64,000 nucleotides of DNA from Salibacterium halotolerans (GCF_900115625.1 NZ_FOXD01000002.1:224509-288508), one strand, 5' to 3'. Shown: positions 17,833 to 26,263, numbered from the stretch's first letter. Translations and numbers: made by a program. The notes: generated by a model from the letters alone, not told the origin.

Positions 17833-19098
17833 ATGGATCATTTATTCGTGGTATTTCCTGCACATTGCACTTATAAAAGTGCTGTATGCTGCATAAAATC
17901 GTTGCTTTCAAAAACACATCACCTGGAAGATACCGCAGTGTATGAAATCAATCTCGAAATGATTTCAGATATGCCAAAGCTAGTCCTTTCCAGGTCAGAA
18001 AAGAATTCAGAGAGTTACGACGTTGCATCTCATGAATTACCTCTGTCAGCCTCGGCAAAAGCTTACAGAGATTCAATCCAAAAACTTTTGGGATGGGTAT
18101 CAGCCAATCCTACTTACGAATTGCGATTCCATATTAATCAGATGGAAAACGCCATTTCCTTTTCAACGGCGAAAAGGCAGCGACAGCCGCAAAACGTAAC
18201 CCCAATGAAGAACCGTAATGAACGGCTTATATTGGTTGATGGATCCAATATCCTTACCACTGGATACTATGCTACCAATTCAAACGCTATGCAAACTGTT
18301 GATGGTAGACCTACCAATGGCGTGTACATCTTCGTAAAACGTCTCATCGAATTGTTACAGCGTTCAAAACCGAGTCACGTTGCAGTAGCTTGGGATGAAG
18401 GAAGAGACACCTTCCGAAAACGTATGTACCACGATTACAAAGCCCAGCGGAAAGCAACAGAACCACAGCTAAAAGAACAATTCTCCATCACGCAAGATTT
18501 TCTTACGCAGATAGGCATTGCACAGTATTCCAACCCTGAGATTGAAGCTGATGACGTGATTGGGACATTGGCGCGCATGTGGGAAGAACGCACCAAGCAG
18601 GACTGTTACATCATATCGAATGATAAGGACCTGTACCAGCTTGTGTCCGGTCAAACCACGCAGATTGTTCGGAAAAAGAACAATTATGAGTCCATTACTT
18701 CAGACACTATCATTCAACAACACGGTGTCCGTCCTGATCAGTGGGCTGACGTGAAAGCATTGCTAGGTGACAGTTCAGACAACATTCCAGGCGTCAAAGG
18801 CGTAGGAGATAAAGCAGCATACCCTTTGATTCAGAATTATGAAACACTGGATAACCTTTATAAGGTCCTGGAGGAGTTAGAACAAACGGATTTCAAAAGG
18901 TATAAGAAGAAACTTCAGGAGCATCGAGACACGGCGTTTCTAAGCAGAGACTTGGCTCTTATCGAGAAATACTCCGAGGAACTGTTTACCCCTGATTTCA
19001 ATGAGATGAAATTGCAAGTTACAACTAACAGGTTGATTGAATCACTGGAGTTGCTGCAGTTTTATTCAATCGTGAAAGGGTTGAAGCAGCATGCTTAG
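17833..19098 (+). CDS. FEN-like 5'-3' exonuclease with N-terminal extension
   Basis: 421 aa. Residues about 130-420 form a PolA-type 5' nuclease: LILVDGSN, AWDEGRDTFRKRMYHDYKAQR, the metal-binding IEADDVIGTLA and IISNDKDLYQLV, and the helix-hairpin-helix GDSSDNIPGVKGVGDKAA near 313. Expected to remove flaps and RNA primers in phage replication. The N-terminal 125 residues are not part of that family and are unassigned; a Cys-containing start (PAHCTYKSAVCC) is notable. The start ATG 17833 follows GGAGGT. Confidence 0.9.
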   Translation: MDHLFVVFPAHCTYKSAVCCIKSLLSKTHHLEDTAVYEINLEMISDMPKLVLSRSEKNSESYDVASHELPLSASAKAYRDSIQKLLGWVSANPTYELRFHINQMENAISFSTAKRQRQPQNVTPMKNRNERLILVDGSNILTTGYYATNSNAMQTVDGRPTNGVYIFVKRLIELLQRSKPSHVAVAWDEGRDTFRKRMYHDYKAQRKATEPQLKEQFSITQDFLTQIGIAQYSNPEIEADDVIGTLARMWEERTKQDCYIISNDKDLYQLVSGQTTQIVRKKNNYESITSDTIIQQHGVRPDQWADVKALLGDSSDNIPGVKGVGDKAAYPLIQNYETLDNLYKVLEELEQTDFKRYKKKLQEHRDTAFLSRDLALIEKYSEELFTPDFNEMKLQVTTNRLIESLELLQFYSIVKGLKQHA

Positions 19099-19309
19099 AA
19101 AGAAAGCGAAGTTAATCGATGATATTCCGGAGTTAGGAAAGGGCAATGTCTTCTGGATCCGTCCTCTCTCTGAAACTGGTGATGTTGTTTATGTCTATCA
19201 TGAGCACATTAAATCCGAGAGTGCCTATTGCGCTGTTATGCAGGCTTCACGGTTTGATGTGATAGAGGACGAGCCGCCAGCAGTGGCTGAACAGATGACA
19301 TTGTTTTGA
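19091..19309 (+). CDS. Small protein with C-terminal clamp-binding-like motif
   Basis: 72 aa, overlapping the exonuclease stop by 8 bp. The body (GNVFWIRPLSETGDVVYVYHEHI) is beta-rich. It ends in EQMTLF, which fits the QxxLF pattern of bacterial sliding-clamp-binding peptides. Together with the adjacent nuclease this suggests a replication accessory factor; the family is unknown. Confidence 0.55.
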   Translation: MLRKKAKLIDDIPELGKGNVFWIRPLSETGDVVYVYHEHIKSESAYCAVMQASRFDVIEDEPPAVAEQMTLF

Positions 19310-19323
19310 AGGGAGGAGAAGGC

Positions 19324-19959
19324 ATGCAGGAAGATTTAGATTACAAAGAGCTGGTTTTTGTCGATCAGAACAACCGACCGGCCACAGATAGCATACGCAT
19401 CGCAGAAGCTTTCGAGAAACGTCACGATAAAGTGCTGCGCGATATAAGGTCTTTAAGATGTTCCGATGAATTCCGACTATCCAATTTTGGAGAATCGTCT
19501 TATGAAAACCAGCAGGGAAGAAAGATGCCGCTGTTTATCGTCAGTTACGACGGCTTTGCTTTTCTCTGCATGGGTTACAACGGAGAGAAGGCTGATCGGT
19601 TCAAAGAGCGATATATCAATGAATTCAACAGGACACGCACATATTTGGAGACTCAACAAAATTTCTTGGAGAGTTCGAATGTAGGAAAACTGCTGGAGAT
19701 TTATGAGGACAGGGTCACGCTCAATTCAGATCAGCAGAACAAATTGAATCAGAGTGTCAAAGAACGCATTCACCATCTTTATCCAAGCATTAGCAACAAA
19801 GCAAGAGCTAAATATTTCTCTGCACTATACAGAGACCTGCGCCATAACTTTGGGGTCAGGTCATACAGAGATATTTCAGACAAACACTATCATGATGCTA
19901 TACAGATCGTTAATGAATGGGCACTCTCCAATTTTGGGGAGACGAGAGGTGAACGTTAG
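19324..19959 (+). CDS. Rha family phage regulatory protein
   Basis: 211 aa from ATG 19324 after GGGAGGAG. The N-terminal Rha domain is clear (SIRIAEAFEKRHDKVLRDIRSL, then MPLFIVSYDGFAFLCMGYNGEKADRFKERYINEFN). The C-terminal part (ISNKARAKYFSALYRDLRHNFGVRSYRDI) resembles the ORF6C-type domain of phage antirepressors. Such proteins affect phage development depending on host factors. Confidence 0.88.
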   Translation: MQEDLDYKELVFVDQNNRPATDSIRIAEAFEKRHDKVLRDIRSLRCSDEFRLSNFGESSYENQQGRKMPLFIVSYDGFAFLCMGYNGEKADRFKERYINEFNRTRTYLETQQNFLESSNVGKLLEIYEDRVTLNSDQQNKLNQSVKERIHHLYPSISNKARAKYFSALYRDLRHNFGVRSYRDISDKHYHDAIQIVNEWALSNFGETRGER

Positions 19960-20900
19960 TGAAACGGCTAAAGCGTGTGATGATAAAAGAAGAGTTAGTC
20001 CAGTTAACCGGCGATTATAAGCTGGCTATCACATTAAATCAGATGATCTATTGGTCAGAGCGAATTAAAGATTTTGAGCAGTTCATACAAGAAGAAAACC
20101 AGCGCTTACATCAAGACCATCAGATGCAGCCAATCAACGGTTGGATTTACAAAAGGGCAGAAGATCTTTCGGATGAAACAATGCTGGATGTCTCAAAAAA
20201 GGCTATGCGGGACTATCTTAAAAAACTCGTTGAACAAGGATGGCTCCAGGAACGGAGGAACCCAATGTATGACTGGGACCGCACTAAACAGTATCGAGTG
20301 GACCTGCTAAAAATACAGCACGATCTGCACGATATTGGTTATTCCTTAGACGGTTACCGTATCGACCTTTCGTATTTACAAAATGTAACTTCGAATTTAC
20401 CGAAAGGGAACCCGGAGTTACCAAATGAAACAGCAATACCAGAGATTACTACAGAGATTACTACAGAGAATTATAATGACAACGACGACCGCGCGCGTAA
20501 ATCACCTGCCGAGTTTTTTGAAGAAAATGGATTCGGGATGATATCCGGATTCTTGGCTGACAGATTCGATTATTGGCACCAGCAGTTTCAAGAGGCCGAT
20601 GCCCTTTTAATCAAGGCCATGGAGGCAGCCGTAACGCAGGGGAAACGGAATTTCAGGTATGTCGAAGCGATTCTAAGTAATTGGCAGCAACAAAATGTTC
20701 AAACGGTATCCGATGCGGAAGCGCTAGAAAAGCAGTTCCAATATAAAAAGGGAGGGCGTCAACGTGGAGGACTTCACCAGCGCGGAAAAGGCAATGCAGG
20801 AAATGGCGTTGATGAGACCGGAATTTCAGAAACGATACGAAGACGCCAAAAAATCGCTGAAGGAGAAAGGGCCAATCAAACAGACGACTCCAGCGAATGA
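19959..20900 (+). CDS. DnaD/DnaB-type replication initiator
   Basis: 313 aa from GTG 19959, overlapping the previous stop. The N-terminal part (about 1-125) is a winged-helix replisome-organiser domain. A repetitive linker (PEITTEITTENYN) follows, then a DnaD-like domain (about 170-245; FEENGFGMISGFLADRFDYWHQQFQ ... AILSNWQQQNV). It should bind the phage origin and recruit the loader encoded next. The 12-bp repeats coding the linker may be part of the origin. Confidence 0.85.
   Translation: MKRLKRVMIKEELVQLTGDYKLAITLNQMIYWSERIKDFEQFIQEENQRLHQDHQMQPINGWIYKRAEDLSDETMLDVSKKAMRDYLKKLVEQGWLQERRNPMYDWDRTKQYRVDLLKIQHDLHDIGYSLDGYRIDLSYLQNVTSNLPKGNPELPNETAIPEITTEITTENYNDNDDRARKSPAEFFEENGFGMISGFLADRFDYWHQQFQEADALLIKAMEAAVTQGKRNFRYVEAILSNWQQQNVQTVSDAEALEKQFQYKKGGRQRGGLHQRGKGNAGNGVDETGISETIRRRQKIAEGERANQTDDSSE
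20441..20470 (+). repeat. 12-bp tandem repeats inside the initiator gene
   Basis: AGAGATTACTAC occurs twice in tandem (20441-20464), followed by a partial third copy. Short direct repeats inside the initiator gene are a common form of phage origin; here this is a possibility only. Confidence 0.5.
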
Positions 20901-21678
20901 ATGTCCACACTCCGAGTGTGATGGGTCAGGGTGGATTCTCTGGAAGGATTGGTCGCAGACGCAGTCTACGAAAAGAGATTACTACAGCCCCTGCGAATGC
21001 TATGACTACCGCAAGCAGCTTATGGACAAACGAGCCGAAGAAGCAGCCGTGCCCGAGAATTTCAAAGATGCCAAGCTCAATAATTTCAAAAAGGACGTCT
21101 ATGTACTACCTGAATCTCAGGAGATCATTAATCTAGCATTTAAGGCGTCCAAAAACTTTGTTTGGCACTTTGATAAATTCCGCGACGAAGGGAAGGGGCT
21201 ATACTTTCACAGTAATACAAAGGGATCTGGGAAGACTCGATTAATCAGCAGCATAACCAATGCTATTAATTCGCAGCACCCACAACTTCATGCCATTTAC
21301 AAAAAGGCAGATGACTTGCTCGGAGAAATTAAAAGCACTTTTATTCCAAATGTAGATACAGAGCAAGTGATAGATAAATTCAGAACATCTGACTTATTAG
21401 TTGTTGATGACCTTGGTGTTGAAAACATCGACGATAAAAACGGGTGGGTTGAACGAACGCTGACGGATATTTTTGATAAACGGTTGGAGAAAAACAAAGT
21501 GACCATTTTCTCTTCAAACTATTCATTGTCGGATTTGGACGGCGTTTATGCTTCAGACCGAATAAGTAGCAGAATACGCAAGATGGTTGTAGAGATCCCA
21601 ATGCCGGAAGAAAGTATTCGTGACCAAGAGAGCCGAAAAGAAGCAGAAGAGATGGAAAACATATTGTTCCGGGGGTGA
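20764..21678 (+). CDS. DnaC/DnaI-like helicase loader
   Basis: 304-residue AAA+ ATPase. Walker A lies in NTKGSGKTRL (about 150) and Walker B in LLVVDDLGVE (about 215). The N-terminus carries a possible zinc site (CPHSEC ... CECYDYR). The start GTG 20764 follows GGGAGGG and overlaps the initiator gene by 137 bp, so the two are tightly coupled. It would load the host DnaB-type helicase at the phage origin. Confidence 0.9.
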   Translation: MEDFTSAEKAMQEMALMRPEFQKRYEDAKKSLKEKGPIKQTTPANECPHSECDGSGWILWKDWSQTQSTKRDYYSPCECYDYRKQLMDKRAEEAAVPENFKDAKLNNFKKDVYVLPESQEIINLAFKASKNFVWHFDKFRDEGKGLYFHSNTKGSGKTRLISSITNAINSQHPQLHAIYKKADDLLGEIKSTFIPNVDTEQVIDKFRTSDLLVVDDLGVENIDDKNGWVERTLTDIFDKRLEKNKVTIFSSNYSLSDLDGVYASDRISSRIRKMVVEIPMPEESIRDQESRKEAEEMENILFRG

Positions 21679-21857
21679 GAAAAGTGGTCGAATCTGCGAT
21701 TTATATTCGCGGACGGAAAATGCCGGACGAGCTGTGGGAAGTGCGCAAAGGGCAGTTGATGGAAATATATCGGGAGAATGAACGTTTATTACGCGACATG
21801 AAGAAAAACGTGCACACCACCCCAACTAACATGATGGGGCAAACAGTAAGCAATTAA
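21675..21857 (+). CDS. Hypothetical small early protein
   Basis: 60 aa from GTG 21675, overlapping the loader stop by four bases. The helical middle (MPDELWEVRKGQLMEIYRENERLLRDM) may form a coiled coil. Not recognised. Confidence 0.55.
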   Translation: MRKVVESAIYIRGRKMPDELWEVRKGQLMEIYRENERLLRDMKKNVHTTPTNMMGQTVSN

Positions 21858-21901
21858 TATATGAGACTGCTGGATTTATAGGAAATAGATGGAGGGATAG
21901 C

Positions 21902-22129
21902 ATGGGATATTTCCCAAACGGAACAGCGGGGGCAGCATATTTTGAACGTTATTGCTCCAACTGCAAAAACTGGACACAGCGAGAAGAAGATGGGTGCCCG
22001 ATATGGGGTATGCACTTGGCTGACAATTACGACTTATGCAACGTAGAAGATAATTACCTGGATAAATTGATACCTCGTACGGAGCAAGGAAACAAGCAAT
22101 GCGTGATGTATTTACCGGAGGAGGGATAA
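21902..22129 (+). CDS. Cys-rich small phage protein
   Basis: 75 aa from ATG 21902 after GATGGAGGG. Five cysteines (CSNCKNW, GCPIW, LCNVE, QC) suggest metal binding. Similar short proteins with the YCSNCKNW opening occur in Gram-positive phage early regions. The function is unknown. Confidence 0.65.
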   Translation: MGYFPNGTAGAAYFERYCSNCKNWTQREEDGCPIWGMHLADNYDLCNVEDNYLDKLIPRTEQGNKQCVMYLPEEG

Positions 22130-22131
22130 GG

Positions 22132-22284
22132 ATGGAGCTTAGACGGCAAGTAATCATAAAGGATCTTGAGCAGAAGGGTTTTTTCCTTGCTCTGGACGGA
22201 CGGTTGCTGAATGAATTGACGGTGAGTGAATTGGAACGGGAGAGAGTACGGATTCCTGAAGTGATGGAGGTTAAAAATGTTTAA
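22132..22284 (+). CDS. FbpA-like (Fur-regulated basic protein family) small protein
   Basis: 50 aa from ATG 22132 after GGAGGAGGG. The pattern LRRQVIIKDLEQKGFF ... DGRLLNELTVSELERE resembles the Fur-regulated basic protein A family (FbpA) of Bacillus, small proteins linked to the iron-sparing response. Its presence in a prophage early region is unusual, and the match rests on pattern memory only. Confidence 0.5.
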   Translation: MELRRQVIIKDLEQKGFFLALDGRLLNELTVSELERERVRIPEVMEVKNV

Positions 22285-23014
22285 ACCCATTGAAACAGAG
22301 CCGAGTAATACCAACGAAAAGATACGCTTTAAAGATGGTTCCAGGGAAGTGTCATTTGAATTGTCGCAGCTTTCTTCCGGAGAACGACAGCAATTGATTA
22401 ACCGAGCCATGACCTTTATTGGATCCGATGAATCTGAAGAAAATCCGGATCCAATAAATGACGCTGAAGAGATACATCAAGGCATAAAGATGGAAAATGG
22501 GATTCCACTCTATCAAACCTTCCTTTGGTGTAAGAAAGAAGGCTGCCATAACAGAGAACAGCATTATATTGCTCATAACAAGAAAGTGTACTGCAGCAAA
22601 TGTAAAACTCCTCATTTGAAGCGAAAAGCTAATCCCGCTGGAGGCAATCTGAGTCGTGATAGATTCGGAAATTATTTCAGAGCTGACCGGTTGGTTGAAG
22701 ATTCGGAAGCTAAACAAGAAAAGTCAATGACAAATACGAGTGTAACCAACACTTCTGAGGACGAGCGAGAATCTGATACAACTAAGAAACTCCCTCTGCA
22801 AAAGACGACCGACAATCATTTATCGTCAGTCGGAGAAGCGTTAAAAAAAGCTCAACAAGACAAAGAAGAAGTTGCTCCATGGACAGACCATCAGGCTCGA
22901 GTGAAAACTACATGCAGCGAATGTAACAAAGAAATCAATATTTACTGGAAACAGGGACAGAGTAAAAAGAAATATTGCTTCGATTGCAAACAAAGTAGGG
23001 AAGTGAGCGCATGA
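22277..23014 (+). CDS. Zinc-finger-containing phage protein
   Basis: 245 aa, overlapping the previous gene by 8 bp. Two cysteine pairs near residues 85-115 (CKKEGC ... CSKCK) and two near the C-terminus (CSECNKEI ... CFDCK) make two likely zinc ribbons, joined by a Ser/Thr/Glu-rich linker. The family and function are not known. Confidence 0.65.
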   Translation: MFKPIETEPSNTNEKIRFKDGSREVSFELSQLSSGERQQLINRAMTFIGSDESEENPDPINDAEEIHQGIKMENGIPLYQTFLWCKKEGCHNREQHYIAHNKKVYCSKCKTPHLKRKANPAGGNLSRDRFGNYFRADRLVEDSEAKQEKSMTNTSVTNTSEDERESDTTKKLPLQKTTDNHLSSVGEALKKAQQDKEEVAPWTDHQARVKTTCSECNKEINIYWKQGQSKKKYCFDCKQSREVSA

Positions 23015-23145
23015 TGATTGTCTGCAGCCAGTGTGGGAGGAAAGAGGACGTAAATTTCTTTCCTCAAGACTGGCATATTGACAAACAAGCAGGTTTGATG
23101 GAAAACCCGTTAACTTGCGGCAATTGCCAAAACAGGAGTAGTTGA
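23011..23145 (+). CDS. Small zinc-ribbon protein
   Basis: 44 aa, with its start (ATGATG) overlapping the stop of the preceding gene. CSQCG near the N-terminus and CGNC near the C-terminus form a four-Cys ribbon that takes up most of the protein. Too short for a standard ORF cut-off; the overlap and intact frame support it. Confidence 0.55.
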   Translation: MMIVCSQCGRKEDVNFFPQDWHIDKQAGLMENPLTCGNCQNRSS

Positions 23146-23166
23146 CGTGGAAAGGAGAATTTAAAA

Positions 23167-23379
23167 ATGAGACTTGTCAACGGAAAGAAGCAAGACATTG
23201 GTAATCAGGTTGATGCTGTAAAAGAGGCTGTACCTTTGCAAATGGAATTATATGTGGAATTTGCGAAATTGCAAAAGGCCTACTTTGATGAATTAGTTCA
23301 GGCTGGTTTCTCTGAAAGCCAAGCTCTTCATATAGTGTCGGTTCAAGGACCTTTAGCTAATGGACAGCCAAGTCAATAA
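23167..23379 (+). CDS. Hypothetical phage protein
   Basis: 70 aa after GGAGAATTTAAAA. The helical centre (MELYVEFAKLQKAYFDELVQAGFSESQAL) is of a kind seen in small phage early proteins. Not assigned. Confidence 0.6.
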   Translation: MRLVNGKKQDIGNQVDAVKEAVPLQMELYVEFAKLQKAYFDELVQAGFSESQALHIVSVQGPLANGQPSQ

Positions 23380-23418
23380 GAGCACATCTGACGGACTACG
23401 ATCACAAAGGAGGGACCT

Positions 23419-23736
23419 ATGACTGCAAGATCTTTTTTAAACGGACATCCGATAGAGCATAACGGCACGGGATGGGTGTATAGCGACACCAAGGAATCAA
23501 CAGTAGTAAGCAAAGAACAAGGTTGCAAAGAGTACGTCAAAAGAAAATGCGGACACTGCGGACAAAAGGAAACGGCAGAAGGGCATGATGGGTGCTTAGG
23601 AACGTTGATAGGTGTGATGAACGCCTGCTGTGGACATGGGAAAGAAAAGGGAGCCTACGTCCAGTTTTGGAACAGGGAAAGTGTCCGAGGTCGCAAGGCG
23701 ATTGAGATTATGAAAATTTTAAAGAAACATTCTTAA
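23419..23736 (+). CDS. Cys/His-rich phage protein
   Basis: 105 aa after AGGAGGG. CGHCGQKE and CLGTLIGVMNACCGHGKEKGAYVQFW suggest a metal-binding fold. This type of short protein, with an N-terminal FLNGHPIEH segment, is typical of Bacillus phage early regions; the function is unknown. Confidence 0.65.
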   Translation: MTARSFLNGHPIEHNGTGWVYSDTKESTVVSKEQGCKEYVKRKCGHCGQKETAEGHDGCLGTLIGVMNACCGHGKEKGAYVQFWNRESVRGRKAIEIMKILKKHS

Positions 23737-23764
23737 ATGACGGATTATCGAAGGAGTGAAAAAA

Positions 23765-23998
23765 GTGTTCAAAAAGTTACTACGTAAAGTGAATAAACAG
23801 AATCCCGAACGAGAAACTGATGAAACGAACTACAATTATGTCTGTCTATCCACAGACCCGAATAATACGATAAATGACCTCCGTGTAGGTGAATGGAACA
23901 TGCCTGAAGTGCAAAAAAGTTTAATAACAGGGATGTTGAGATACGCGAAGCAAAGCGAAGTGGATGAAGCGAAAGAAAACGGCAGGATAAAGAGCTGA
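23765..23998 (+). CDS. Hypothetical phage protein
   Basis: 77 aa from GTG 23765, eight bases after AAGGAG; the in-frame GTG at 23756 overlaps the Shine-Dalgarno. The N-terminus is basic (FKKLLRKVNKQ). Not recognised. Confidence 0.5.
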   Translation: MFKKLLRKVNKQNPERETDETNYNYVCLSTDPNNTINDLRVGEWNMPEVQKSLITGMLRYAKQSEVDEAKENGRIKS

Positions 23999-24047
23999 AT
24001 TATTACGTATACGACGGAATATGAGAATTAAGAAAGGATGATTGGAT

Positions 24048-24356
24048 ATGAGCGATATGGCTGAAAAATGGGAAGCGTGGGAAAAACAAGCCGAGGAACT
24101 AAGCAAAATCAACGGTGAGACAGCCTCCCTTTCGGAAATAAAAGATTACTTCAATCACTTCAAAAGGTTGCCTTACCCAGAATCAGCTACGTTTGAACGG
24201 ATTATAAATGACGCTATGAGGTTGAAATCATATCGCCAAGAAATAATTGACGGTCTGTCCACTGTCACCGATAAACAACCTCCGAATAGTAAGGAATTGT
24301 TACACTGGCAAGCTGGTTTTGCGGCGGCAATTGACTTTATAGAAGATAACTATTAA
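24048..24356 (+). CDS. Hypothetical phage protein
   Basis: 102 aa from ATG 24048 after AAAGGA. All-helical appearance with conserved-looking Trp/Tyr positions (WEAWEKQAEEL, LLHWQAGFAAAIDFIEDNY). Not recognised. Confidence 0.55.
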   Translation: MSDMAEKWEAWEKQAEELSKINGETASLSEIKDYFNHFKRLPYPESATFERIINDAMRLKSYRQEIIDGLSTVTDKQPPNSKELLHWQAGFAAAIDFIEDNY

Positions 24357-24382
24357 TACGCATACCGAAAGGAGAAATGAAA

Positions 24383-24535
24383 ATGAAATATGCGATTGTG
24401 TTAGATAGTTTCATCATGGAAAAGTTTGATACACCTGAGGAAGCCTATGATGAAGGACGTTCTGCTTATGAAGAATCTGGTTTGTTCCATGAAATAAAGC
24501 TGGTGTCTGATTCAGCAAAAACTATAAATGATTAA
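24383..24535 (+). CDS. Small hypothetical phage protein
   Basis: 50 aa from ATG 24383 (or 24377), preceded by AAAGGAG. It begins KYAIVLDSFIMEKFDTPEEAYDEG, a beta-beta-alpha pattern. Shorter than common ORF cut-offs. Function unknown. Confidence 0.5.
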   Translation: MKYAIVLDSFIMEKFDTPEEAYDEGRSAYEESGLFHEIKLVSDSAKTIND

Positions 24536-24571
24536 TTCTCATAGCGACGATTACGCGAAGGAGGAATAAGC

Positions 24572-24808
24572 ATGGCACACAATTTCAAGCCAGCCGGTGA
24601 AGAAACGAAAATATGTAGAACATGCTATCATTTCAGCCTTCATGCGGGCGTTTTCTCCTTCTGCTTGGTTCAAGAGTATGATGTCTATGAAGGGGATAGC
24701 TGCGACATGCACACCGAGAGTGCATGGATTGGACGAAAGCGCGAGAAAGAGTTGACGCAATATGTAGACACCATCTTTGACAGAGGAGATGGCAAGGCGA
24801 ATTTTTGA
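24572..24808 (+). CDS. Small Cys-containing phage protein
   Basis: 78 aa after GGAGG. CRTCYHF near residue 15, FCLV and DSCDMH give four cysteines placed like a zinc site. Not recognised otherwise. Confidence 0.55.
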   Translation: MAHNFKPAGEETKICRTCYHFSLHAGVFSFCLVQEYDVYEGDSCDMHTESAWIGRKREKELTQYVDTIFDRGDGKANF

Positions 24809-24848
24809 TTATCGCAGGGTCTTGATGATTATCAAATAGGAGGAATAA

Positions 24849-25127
24849 ATGATGAGATATTACGAAATTCACCACCCTTATTACGCCATGATAAAAGCAG
24901 AGGATGAAAACGAAGCAGTGAAAGAGTATATCAATAGTGTTGCTGGCGACGAAGGCGAAGAAGGATCCCTGATGAAAGAAATGGATGAAATAGATCGAGA
25001 TACAGCAATTATCAAATTTTCAATGGCAGCAGGAGAAGGGGAAGAGAAAACCGCCATTACCGAGAAGAAAAGACACTTTAATGATGAAGATTACTCCATT
25101 CTTCTGATTGATGGTGCGCTGGTATGA
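24849..25127 (+). CDS. Hypothetical acidic phage protein
   Basis: 92 aa after AGGAGG (ATG 24849 or 24852). The opening MRYYEIHHPYYAMIKAEDENEAVKEYI resembles the small phage proteins that add a residue-wise beta-alpha unit; the middle is very acidic (GDEGEEG). Function unknown. Confidence 0.55.
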   Translation: MMRYYEIHHPYYAMIKAEDENEAVKEYINSVAGDEGEEGSLMKEMDEIDRDTAIIKFSMAAGEGEEKTAITEKKRHFNDEDYSILLIDGALV

Positions 25128-25165
25128 TCGACGATTACATGCAATAAGAGGGAGGCCGAGGAAGC

Positions 25166-25435
25166 ATGACAATAAAGAAAAAGGAATGGGATAGATGGCA
25201 GGGTATAACGGATGAGATCAATGCAGAAAATGCGGTGTTACGAAACATCAAAGAGAGGCTAGACAAACAGACGAAGAAAGACCTTGAAAAATACGGGAAA
25301 ACGGTCAATCCGGACGACTACAGTGTGACAGGCTGGATTGAGCATGCACAGGACGAACTGATAGACGCGCTGGTGTACTTGGAAACGTTGAAGCAAAAGG
25401 AGTGGCTGGATGAATTGCCCCGTAAAAAACTGTAG
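25166..25435 (+). CDS. Helical phage protein, possibly MazG-like
   Basis: 89 aa. The C-terminal helix (GWIEHAQDELIDALVYLETLK) has the E-x-x-D-A spacing seen in all-alpha NTP pyrophosphohydrolases. It is too short for a full MazG domain, so a partner or a different role is possible. Its start is after GGGAGGCCGAGG. It sits two genes before the dUTPase, in a nucleotide-metabolism neighbourhood. Confidence 0.5.
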   Translation: MTIKKKEWDRWQGITDEINAENAVLRNIKERLDKQTKKDLEKYGKTVNPDDYSVTGWIEHAQDELIDALVYLETLKQKEWLDELPRKKL

Positions 25436-25652
25436 AGGTCGTCTGTATGTTCTCGAAGGTCCGCGTTTAATGACGAGCAAAAGGAAATCCGGTTTATGGC
25501 GTCGTCGTCGTCAATGCGATACCTGCTCTACCCGGATGTCTACATGGGAAGCTGTAGACTTGGAAACAGTGGTTAAGCACATTAAGAAAAAGCCAAACGG
25601 TAAAAAGAAAAATCGAGGAAAACCTAACTTCAAAAAGGATGATGTAATGTGA
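25410..25652 (+). CDS. NrdR-like zinc-ribbon protein
   Basis: 80 aa, overlapping the preceding gene by 26 bp. CPVKNC and CDTC form a zinc ribbon, and the RRRRQCDTCSTRMSTWE segment closely resembles the N-terminal ribbon of NrdR. The ATP-cone of NrdR is absent; the C-terminus is a Lys/Asn-rich tail. A small DNA- or RNA-binding role is likely. Confidence 0.55.
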   Translation: MNCPVKNCRGRLYVLEGPRLMTSKRKSGLWRRRRQCDTCSTRMSTWEAVDLETVVKHIKKKPNGKKKNRGKPNFKKDDVM

Positions 25653-26263
25653 ATTTAAACGAAATGGTTGAGAAGCAGCGCGAATTGGATGAAAGAATAG
25701 TGCAAGAAAAAGGGCTGGAAGGGGAGGATTTGCTACCGAAGAGAATACTGGCTTTACAGGTGGAATTAGGGGAGCTCGCAAACGAATGGCGTGGTTTTAA
25801 GATGTGGAGTAACGATCGGGAGCCTAGAATATGGGGGCCTAATCCAAAGAATGTTTGCGAAGTATGCGATGGTCAAGGATATACGAATCCCCATTTGCCA
25901 TTCATTGAAAGGACATTCTGCGGTAACTGCGATGGTTGCGGTGTTCATTTCAACAATCTACTCCTAGAAGAATACGTAGACTGCCTGCACTTCATCCTGT
26001 CGATTGGTATCGAAATCGGAGCAAACAATTACAACTACACCAGCGTAAATGTGATACCTGACACCACAAGAGCTTTTAATTTTCTGTTTGAACAAGCTTC
26101 TAAGCTGAACAAAGCCAAAAACGATAAAGCCATTTACTATTTAATGCTTCATAGTTTTATAGATTTTGGTCTAAAAAACTTAGATTTCACTTGGAGTCAG
26201 GTAGAACAGGCCTATATGGAAAAGAACATGACCAATCATGAAAGACAGGAAGCCGGATATTAA
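25649..26263 (+). CDS. Dimeric (MazG-fold) dUTPase with zinc-ribbon insertion
   Basis: 204 aa, GTG start overlapping the preceding stop. The all-alpha dUTPase motifs are clear: QRELDERI, VELGELANEWRGFK with the metal-binding glutamates, and EEYVDCLHFILSIG. Between them, where most relatives run directly on, is an insertion of about 35 residues with CEVCDGQGY and CGNCDGCGV, a DnaJ-type double CxxC motif. It hydrolyses dUTP to dUMP and keeps uracil out of phage DNA; the role of the insertion is unknown. Confidence 0.85.
   Translation: MNLNEMVEKQRELDERIVQEKGLEGEDLLPKRILALQVELGELANEWRGFKMWSNDREPRIWGPNPKNVCEVCDGQGYTNPHLPFIERTFCGNCDGCGVHFNNLLLEEYVDCLHFILSIGIEIGANNYNYTSVNVIPDTTRAFNFLFEQASKLNKAKNDKAIYYLMLHSFIDFGLKNLDFTWSQVEQAYMEKNMTNHERQEAGY

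Noticed and set aside
20441..20470. ITTEITTE repeat as a protein-level collagen-like or surface motif
   Set aside because: It is a short inter-domain linker in a replication protein; the DNA repeat is more relevant.
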